36,074 nt of DNA from CAYMEK01 sp964389305 (GTDB lineage Bacteria; Spirochaetota; Spirochaetia; SZUA-6; DRHE01), in contig CAYMEK010000046.1 in the NCBI GenBank assembly GCA_964389305.1, positions 1 through 36,074 on the forward strand. Direction: 5' to 3'. The notes under the pieces were generated by a model, which was given only the letters and a program-made list of their open reading frames with translations, did no database searches and was not told the origin of the DNA. Shown here piece after piece: positions 30,408-36,074 of the stretch. The position numbers and the translations under genes were made by a program. Every line of letters starts with the position of its first letter. The stretch's first letter is position 1.

Positions 30408-31172
30408 ATGAAAAGAAAAGCTTTGATCGTGTACGGAGGTTGGGAAGGTCACGATCCGGCAAACGTTGCCCATATATTCAAGAAATTCCTTGAGGAAAGC
30501 GATTTTGAAGTCGAGCTCTCCGATTCGCTGGATGTCTACAAGGACAAAGAGAAAGTTAAGTCGTTTCACCTGATTGTTCCTCATTGGACGATGGGTGATA
30601 TGAGTGCGCAACAGATAGATGCAGTGATTGGAGCCGTTGCAGGAGGAGTCGGGATTGCCGGATGTCATGCAGGTCTCTGCGACGCCTTCCGAGGGTCTCC
30701 GGATTGGCAGTTTATGGCCGGAGGGCAGCTGGTAGCCCACGTCGGGGCGGCGGGCATCGACGGAAACGGATTGAAATACAAGGTCACTGTAAAAGACAAG
30801 AAAGATCCGATCATGTCTGGAATCGAGGATTTCGATGTATACGACGAGCAATACTATCTCCAGGTCGATCCTGCCATCAAAGTTCTGGCGACAACGGTAG
30901 TACCGCCGCGGGAAGGCAAAATGGAATCGAGCGGTCAAGCTGCAATCAATTTTGATTTCGGCTTTGGAGCCTGGAACTTCGAAGAAAACGCGATATTATC
31001 CGGTCCTCACGAGGGCAATGGCAGCGTTGAGGTTCCGGTTGTCTGGAAAAAGCTCTGGGGCAAAGGCCGGGTATTTTACAACTCGCTCGGGCATGATGCC
31101 GAACGGATCAGCTCCGAGCCATGCCTCACTATAACGAAACGAGGATTTCTTTGGGCGGCAAAAGGGGCTTAA
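30408..31172 (+). CDS. ThuA-like (trehalose utilisation) domain protein
   Basis: 254 residues with the class I glutamine-amidotransferase-like ThuA fold: ALIVYGGWEGHDP at the start, IVPHWTMGDMSAQQ, GGVGIAGCHAGLCDAF (with the Cys-His of the nucleophile-elbow region), MAGGQLVAHVG, and late GKGRVFYNSLGHDAE. ThuA proteins accompany ThuB-type Gfo/Idh/MocA oxidoreductases that make 3-keto disaccharides or glycosides, but their reaction is poorly defined. AGGAGG precedes ATG 30408. It sits between the LacI gene and the second oxidoreductase, in the same orientation. Confidence 0.85.
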   Translation: MKRKALIVYGGWEGHDPANVAHIFKKFLEESDFEVELSDSLDVYKDKEKVKSFHLIVPHWTMGDMSAQQIDAVIGAVAGGVGIAGCHAGLCDAFRGSPDWQFMAGGQLVAHVGAAGIDGNGLKYKVTVKDKKDPIMSGIEDFDVYDEQYYLQVDPAIKVLATTVVPPREGKMESSGQAAINFDFGFGAWNFEENAILSGPHEGNGSVEVPVVWKKLWGKGRVFYNSLGHDAERISSEPCLTITKRGFLWAAKGA

Positions 31173-31243
31173 GAAGTAGGGTGGAAAAGCCAATACGTTG
31201 GATGATCCCTCCACAGCCAAATAAAAAACCGGAGGTATGAGCT

Positions 31244-32416
31244 ATGATAGAAGCATCTAGAACAGGTGAGATAACGTCAAAACTGCAATTCGGCATGGTC
31301 GGGGGCGGACCCGGCTCGTTTATCGGGGACGTGCACCGAAAAGCCGCCTCCTTGGACGGTAAGGCGGCCTTGGTTGCCGGATCTTTCTCCAAAGACCATC
31401 AGAAAACGCTGGAAACCGGGTCCTTGTTGGGCCTGGATCGGGAACGCTGCTACGAGAGCTATCAGGAGATGGCTCAGAAGGAGGGCAGACGGGAGGATGG
31501 AATCGATTTCGTCTCCATTACCACCCCAAACAACATGCACTACCCCATTGCCAAGGCCTTTCTCGAGAACGGCATTCATGTAGCCTGCGACAAGCCGCTG
31601 ACGGTAGAACTGGAGGAGGCCGAAGAGCTGGCCAGGTTGGCGAGGGAGAAGAATCTGCTTTTCGGTGTCACCTACGTCTACACCGGCTATCCGATCGTGA
31701 AACATGCACGAGACCTGATCGCCAAGGGCGAGATCGGTTCGATTCGCTTCGTGTATGCCGAGTACCCGCAAGATTGGCTGGCTACGCCGCTGGAGAAGGG
31801 GGACAACCGGCAGGCCGCCTGGCGTACCGACCCCAAACAGTCGGGAAAGGGCGGCGCTGTGGGCGATATCGGCAGCCACGTCGAAAATCTCGTTTCTTAT
31901 CTAAGCGGCCTCAAAATCTCTTCCCTCTGCGCCCGGCTGGATACCTTCGTCGCCGGCCGCAGGCTCGACGACAATAGCTCCATCATGGTGAACTACGAGG
32001 GAGGAGCCAAAGGCCTGTACTGGTGCTCCCAGATCGCCGTGGGCTGGGACAACGCTCTAAGCGTGCGTATTTTCGGGGACAAGGGCTCGATCGAATTCCA
32101 CCAGGAAAACCCCAACTACCTGAAGATCGCTTACCTCGACAGGCCTACTGCGTGGATCTCCAGGGGACGGGATGCTCTCAGCGCCGGTGCCGCAAGTGTA
32201 TCCAGGATCCCGGCCGGTCACCCCGAGGGTTACTACGAAGCTTTCGCCAACGTCTATGTGAGCTTCATAGACGCTGTGCTCAAGAGAAAGACCGGCAGGA
32301 AGGTCACTGAAGAGGATTTGGATTTCCCCAACGCCGAGGACGGCGTGCAGGGCGTCCGTTTTATAAGCAAGTGTGTAGAAAGCGCACAGAAAGGCGCCGT
32401 CTGGGTCGATTTTTAG
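31244..32416 (+). CDS. Gfo/Idh/MocA-family oxidoreductase (second)
   Basis: 390 residues. The N-terminus FGMVGGGPGSFIGDVHRKAA carries a GGGPG variant of the Rossmann loop, seen in a widespread subgroup that travels with the TIM-barrel gene downstream. The EKP motif is DKP (CDKPLTVE), and the active-site region is GGAVGDIGSHVENL. GGAGG precedes ATG 31244, and the TIM-barrel gene starts 27 bases after the stop. It is GC-richer than the genes to its left. Expected to catalyse NAD(P)-linked oxidation or reduction of a sugar ring hydroxyl. Confidence 0.9.
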   Translation: MIEASRTGEITSKLQFGMVGGGPGSFIGDVHRKAASLDGKAALVAGSFSKDHQKTLETGSLLGLDRERCYESYQEMAQKEGRREDGIDFVSITTPNNMHYPIAKAFLENGIHVACDKPLTVELEEAEELARLAREKNLLFGVTYVYTGYPIVKHARDLIAKGEIGSIRFVYAEYPQDWLATPLEKGDNRQAAWRTDPKQSGKGGAVGDIGSHVENLVSYLSGLKISSLCARLDTFVAGRRLDDNSSIMVNYEGGAKGLYWCSQIAVGWDNALSVRIFGDKGSIEFHQENPNYLKIAYLDRPTAWISRGRDALSAGAASVSRIPAGHPEGYYEAFANVYVSFIDAVLKRKTGRKVTEEDLDFPNAEDGVQGVRFISKCVESAQKGAVWVDF

Positions 32417-32443
32417 ACGGTGGAATTGTCGAAGGAGCATAAA

Positions 32444-33433
32444 ATGAGCAGACCTGTTACCTTATTCACCGGCCAGTGGGCTGATTTATCCTTTGAGGAG
32501 ATCTGCAAGAAGAGCAGCTCCTTTGGCTACGAGGGGCTGGAGATTGCCTGCTGGGGCGACCACATGGAGGTACGCCGGGCCGCAGAGGATCCAAAATATG
32601 CACAAGAGAAACGGGAGATCCTGAAGAAGTACAATTTGGGCTGCTGGGCACTGGGTGCCCACCTGGCTGGCCAGTGCGTGGGCGACCTCTATGACAGCCG
32701 CTCGGACGCCTTTGCCCCCGATGAGCTGGCAGGAAAGCCAGAGGAGATTCGAAAATGGGCCGTGGAGGAAATGAAGTTCACCGCCCGGGCGGCCAAGGCT
32801 ATGGGCTGCTATGTGGTCAATGGCTTTCTCGGCTCCCCGATCTGGAAGTTCTGGTACTCCTTCCCGCCCACGACCGAGCAGATGATCGAGGAAGGATTCC
32901 AGACCATCCTGAGACTCTGGACCCCGATTTTCGATGTCTTCGACGAAGTGGGAGTGAAGTTTGCCCTGGAGGTGCATCCCACCGAGATCGCCTTTGATTT
33001 TTACACGGCGGAGAAGCTGCTGAAGACCTTTAAAAATCGTGAAACCCTGGGTTTCAACTTCGATCCAAGCCACCTGCTCTGGCAGGGCATGGATCCCAAG
33101 CTGTTCGTCAGGGAATTCGCAGATCGCATCTACCACGTTCACATGAAAGATGCGGCAGTCATCCTGGATGGAAGGGCGGGGATCCTTGGTTCCCACCTAC
33201 CCTTCGGTGATCCCAGAAGGGGATGGAACTTCCGTTCGCTCGGCCACGGCAGTGTAAACTTTGAAGAAATTATCCGCGAGCTGAATGCCGTCAAATACTC
33301 CGGGCCGCTTTCGGTCGAGTGGGAGGATAACGGTATGGACCGTGAGTTTGGGGCCCGGGAATCGGCCGAGTTCGTGAAAAAGATCAACTTTTCACCTTCG
33401 GAAATCGCTTTCGACGGGGATATGCAGAGCTAG
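32444..33433 (+). CDS. Xylose-isomerase-like TIM-barrel protein (sugar phosphate isomerase/epimerase family)
   Basis: 329 residues. Metal-ligand pattern of the AP-endonuclease-2/xylose-isomerase-like superfamily: E176 and H178 (ALEVHPTE), D207 and H210 (NFDPSHLLW), H231/H233 (YHVHMKDA) and E292 (SVEWEDN). ATG 32444 follows GAAGGAGC; the frame from 32420 is longer but lacks a site. Members of this family isomerise or epimerise keto sugars, or eliminate the aglycone from 3-keto-glycosides when paired with Gfo/Idh/MocA enzymes. The tight pairing with the gene at 31244 makes the second option attractive but not proven. Last gene of the island. Confidence 0.88.
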   Translation: MSRPVTLFTGQWADLSFEEICKKSSSFGYEGLEIACWGDHMEVRRAAEDPKYAQEKREILKKYNLGCWALGAHLAGQCVGDLYDSRSDAFAPDELAGKPEEIRKWAVEEMKFTARAAKAMGCYVVNGFLGSPIWKFWYSFPPTTEQMIEEGFQTILRLWTPIFDVFDEVGVKFALEVHPTEIAFDFYTAEKLLKTFKNRETLGFNFDPSHLLWQGMDPKLFVREFADRIYHVHMKDAAVILDGRAGILGSHLPFGDPRRGWNFRSLGHGSVNFEEIIRELNAVKYSGPLSVEWEDNGMDREFGARESAEFVKKINFSPSEIAFDGDMQS

Positions 33434-33920
33434 TGTGTTAGGGTAAAAACGGAGTAAAACCACAAAAGAAAGGAGTAGCGACAATAGAAACCAATTGTCG
33501 CATTGCTACACCTGCTCCTACTGAGTGTCGCAGCTACTCTTGCGGGCATACAAAGAGAACACTAAGATTATGCATGTCAAAGTGACTTATCGTATCGAAA
33601 CTGAGCAGATCGTGCTGAATTACTGATCGCATTGCGGCTGCCGAACGGATCCTCACTCTGGGGAGCCAGGCCAGAGCACTGGCAAGAAGAAAGGCTGCCG
33701 GCTCGATTTCGACGGTCGAGTCTTTCAGGGCGTTAATCTGCACCGGAGAGAACCTTGCGCACTCCAGGCTTTCTCCACCCTGGAGTCGAACGTCTTTCCC
33801 CTCCACCAGTGCATCCACAGGCTTCCGCATGTCCAAGGCTGAGTCCTCCGCCACGCGGGTGGGGGTGCGGAGAGGCCCCGTGGACGCAAAGCCCCCAGCG
33901 CCCACGGAGCCCTCTGACCT
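33434..33920. other. Gap between the island and the acylase gene, mostly unassigned
   Basis: 487 bases. The left part (33473-33539) holds the structured repeats listed separately. The rest is stop-free on the minus strand (33534-33905, 123 codons), but the product resembles no family I know and has no ribosome binding site. It may be the decayed remains of a gene, or non-coding DNA behind the acylase. Confidence 0.4.
33473..33539. repeat. Nested inverted repeats with alternative pairing, downstream of the island
   Basis: GCGACAAT (33478-33485) pairs with ATTGTCGC (33494-33501), while the overlapping GAGTAGC (33473-33479) pairs with GCTACTC (33533-33539). TGTCGCA followed by GCTAC occurs twice in the right arm, so one left arm can fold with either copy. 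It could mark the transcript end or an old recombination or transposon end; no U-tract is present. Confidence 0.5.
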
Positions 33921-36074
33921 CTACGGGCACAAGCTCAGCTCGGACTCCACCGTCCCCGCAACCGTCGCGTCCCGGAAGGGCAGGTGGAGCAGCTTCCCGT
34001 CGAGCCAGGGCTGGACCATGTCGTCGTAGTGGGGATGACCGGGCTGTCCCGACTGGCCGATGGTGGCCAGAATCTGCATCCCGTCCAGATCAGCGAGCGA
34101 TGCGATCATGCGCAACGCAGGGATGTGGACCGGCCGATACTCGCCCCTGGCCACGACCGGCGTGTTGGCGTTCAACGTGGTGGCGTCTCCGCCCACCGGG
34201 TACGGGCCGGCGTTCAGCAGCATTCGCGTGAAGGCGCTGGTCGCGCCGGCGTGGCGCCACTCGATCGCGTGCAGGCGACCCCAGGACCAGCCCCTCCGGT
34301 TGTCTCCCAGCTCGTTTTCGAGGTAGTCGATGGTGGCTGCCAGGGCCTGCTCCAGTATTTCCCGATGTCCTTCCTTTTGGGGGGTGTCCTTCCGGTCCCA
34401 GAGCCCGGATTGTGGCCGATCCAGGATCACGTCCTGGATCAGGTACTGCTTGAAGGGGACGTGGTAATAGTAGAAGAGGTTTCCGCCCGCCTCGTCCTCA
34501 AGAACGGCCCGCACCAGTTCGATGAGAAACACCTCGTACACAGCCGCCCCGCGACTACCCGCCGCCACCCGGCGGTCCCAGCTCTCGAGAATCGAGATCG
34601 CCTCGACAGCCCTGGGGTCCTGGAAAGTGTAGGGTCGCAGCTTGGGCAGAAGTGTTTCGGCCTGCAGGGAGTACACGTCCATCTGCATCTTGCGGAAGCC
34701 GTCCACGGTCGGCTCCCCCATCTCCTCAAGCAGGGACTGCACCCGGTCGTGGCGGTAGGGAGCGGCCCAGCTATTGGAGATCGGGTTGGGCTCACCATCG
34801 CCGACCACGCGGTTGTTGCAGTTGACGATGAGCCCCTCGGGCGGGTTATAGGACCTGGGCATCTGCGCGAAGGGCAGAAAGCCCTCCCACCCCATGGTTC
34901 CCGAGGATCCGTCGGCGGGAAGCCTGCCCGAATACCCGCGCCGGTTAGGCACCGCGCCGGCGGACTGCCAGCCGATGTTGCCCTGCACGTCCGCAGCCAC
35001 GAAGTTCAGGCCGACCAGCTTGACCGTAGAGGCTGCGCGCATCACGTCCTCGACGCTGTGACAATCCATGAACCGCAGAACCGTGGAGGCGGTGCGGTCT
35101 TCCAGCTCTCCTTCCCTCAGGGTCCCGTACCAGCGCAGCGCCACCGCCGCTTCGACCCCCGGCTCGATCTCCGTGATGACCGGGCCGTAGATGGTGCGGT
35201 AGGCGACACGCCTGGCCGGCTCACCCTCCTTGACCGCGATGACCACCTCCTCGCGCTCCATGCTCAGGGTTCGCTCGCCCACCCGGTAGCGGGTGGGGTC
35301 GGCGGGATCGACCCGTACCACGAACAGGTCCACGAAGTCGATGGGCAGGATGGAGAGGCCCCAGGCGACTTCGTCGGTGTGGCCCGCGATCACCCCTGGA
35401 ACGCCCGCCGCGGAAGCGCCGGCGATATCCACACCGGGAGCCTTGAGGTGGCACAGGTACCAGGTGCCCGGCAGCGAGATCCCGACGTGGGTGTCGTTGG
35501 CCAGCAGGGGCTTGCCCCCGGGCCCTTTGGCGGTGACCCAGATGTTGGTGCCGCCGGCCGGCGGCAGGGCCTCGGGCAGGGCCTGGAAGAAAGACAGCGC
35601 GGCGCGCTGGACTGCTCCGACCTTCAGGCCGCGCAGCTCCTCGAAGTAGGCGTCATCGGGCAGGTTAGCCCCCCGGTGGCTCGGAAAGATGTCCTTCCAC
35701 TCCTCGAGCTTCACGTTCTGCCTGGCGGCCAGGGCGAACAGCTCTTCGCGATAGTTATGCCGGAACATCCAGGAGTTCAGGGCGATGAAGCTGAAGACGT
35801 CTTCCACCTGCCACGGGTCGGGGACGAACCCGGCGGAGCGGAACTCCAGCGGCAGGTCCTCCCGACGCTCCCGGATGTAGGCGTTGATCCCGTCGACATA
35901 CGCTTGAAGCAGGGCGGTCTCCTCCGCCGGCACGGCCGTGGCAGCGCGCCGCCGCAGCTCCGGGAATCCCATCAGGCGGCAAAAGTAGTCCAGATCCACC
36001 CTCCCCTCGCCGGCGACCTCAGCCAGGGTGCCCGTGGCGACCCGCCGCAGCGTCTCCATCTGCCACAAACGGTC
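33921..36074 (-). CDS. Penicillin acylase-family (peptidase S45) Ntn hydrolase, 5' truncated by the window edge
   Basis: 717 codons are visible on the minus strand, reading in from the right edge as DRLWQMETLRR, the conserved alpha-chain region near the N-terminus; the first part and signal peptide lie outside the window. Family features: ALPPAGGTNIWV at the autocleavage junction, GKPLLANDTHVGISLPGTWY, SAAGVPGVIAGHTDEVAWGL and GYSGRLPADGSSGTMGWEGF. These enzymes self-cleave into alpha and beta chains and hydrolyse amide bonds of acylated substrates, usually outside the cytoplasm. The residue after the junction Gly, normally Ser, is Thr here (codon 35547-35549). Natural substrate unknown; penicillins are only a model substrate. 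Confidence 0.9.
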   Translation of the reverse strand, partial: DRLWQMETLRRVATGTLAEVAGEGRVDLDYFCRLMGFPELRRRAATAVPAEETALLQAYVDGINAYIRERREDLPLEFRSAGFVPDPWQVEDVFSFIALNSWMFRHNYREELFALAARQNVKLEEWKDIFPSHRGANLPDDAYFEELRGLKVGAVQRAALSFFQALPEALPPAGGTNIWVTAKGPGGKPLLANDTHVGISLPGTWYLCHLKAPGVDIAGASAAGVPGVIAGHTDEVAWGLSILPIDFVDLFVVRVDPADPTRYRVGERTLSMEREEVVIAVKEGEPARRVAYRTIYGPVITEIEPGVEAAVALRWYGTLREGELEDRTASTVLRFMDCHSVEDVMRAASTVKLVGLNFVAADVQGNIGWQSAGAVPNRRGYSGRLPADGSSGTMGWEGFLPFAQMPRSYNPPEGLIVNCNNRVVGDGEPNPISNSWAAPYRHDRVQSLLEEMGEPTVDGFRKMQMDVYSLQAETLLPKLRPYTFQDPRAVEAISILESWDRRVAAGSRGAAVYEVFLIELVRAVLEDEAGGNLFYYYHVPFKQYLIQDVILDRPQSGLWDRKDTPQKEGHREILEQALAATIDYLENELGDNRRGWSWGRLHAIEWRHAGATSAFTRMLLNAGPYPVGGDATTLNANTPVVARGEYRPVHIPALRMIASLADLDGMQILATIGQSGQPGHPHYDDMVQPWLDGKLLHLPFRDATVAGTVESELSLCP

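Noticed and set aside
33534..33905. 123-codon minus-strand ORF behind the acylase gene
   Set aside because: No recognisable domain, no Shine-Dalgarno; may be decayed sequence. Recorded only as gap content.

Overview
The window reads as bacterial chromosome from a carbohydrate-scavenging organism, most likely a free-living spirochaete. I infer this mainly from the two exported sugar-binding proteins, whose signal peptides end in an Ala-Gly-Gly-x-Glu type junction often seen in Spirochaetota, and from the density of sugar ABC transporters with ROK and LacI regulators. No rRNA, tRNA, insertion sequence, phage gene or CRISPR array was recognised. GC content is high over most of the window and clearly lower from about 23.4 to 31.2 kb.

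Layout, left to right. (1) 1-2066: a partial, divergent RbsA-like ABC ATPase behind an NtrC-type response regulator that has a near-consensus and apparently leaderless promoter. (2) 2276-8760, minus strand: a sugar-acid operon in the order binding protein, two CUT1 permeases, ROK repressor, SDR dehydrogenase, ManD/RspA-type dehydratase. It is driven by a TTGACA-N17-TAAAGT promoter overlapped by a ROK-type palindromic operator. The operon lies between two direct copies of the response-regulator 5' end plus promoter; the copy at 8775-8888 is an internally deleted relic. (3) 8984-13928: an Fe-S aldo/keto reductase, then on the opposite strand a cellobiose phosphorylase gene behind a second ROK repressor with its own palindromic operator. 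(4) 14122-19193: a redox, metal and stress stretch with a ring-cleaving-dioxygenase-like VOC protein, an AbrB-fold Cys-rich protein overlapping an arsenite methyltransferase, a ferritin-like diiron protein, archease, Mn/Fe superoxide dismutase with a Fur/PerR-like box, and a flavodoxin-domain protein. (5) 19377-23278: a second aldo/keto reductase and three SDR dehydrogenases around a divergent intergenic region. (6) 23443-33433, plus strand: a CUT2 (ribose-type) ABC importer, two Gfo/Idh/MocA oxidoreductases, a LacI repressor, a ThuA-like protein and a xylose-isomerase-like TIM-barrel protein. Three tandem 12-bp repeats sit at the predicted transcription start. (7) 33921-36074: a 5'-truncated penicillin-acylase-family Ntn hydrolase whose predicted nucleophile is threonine.

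How they fit together: the window holds three separately regulated glycan-use modules: sugar acid/hexuronate, cellobiose phosphorolysis, and a candidate oxidative (3-keto) glycoside pathway. Each carries its own repressor gene, and a candidate operator is visible at the start of each module. The most novel-looking items are the candidate oxidative glycoside island with its triple-repeat operator, the repeat-flanked sugar-acid operon, and the thiol-rich AbrB-ArsM pair.
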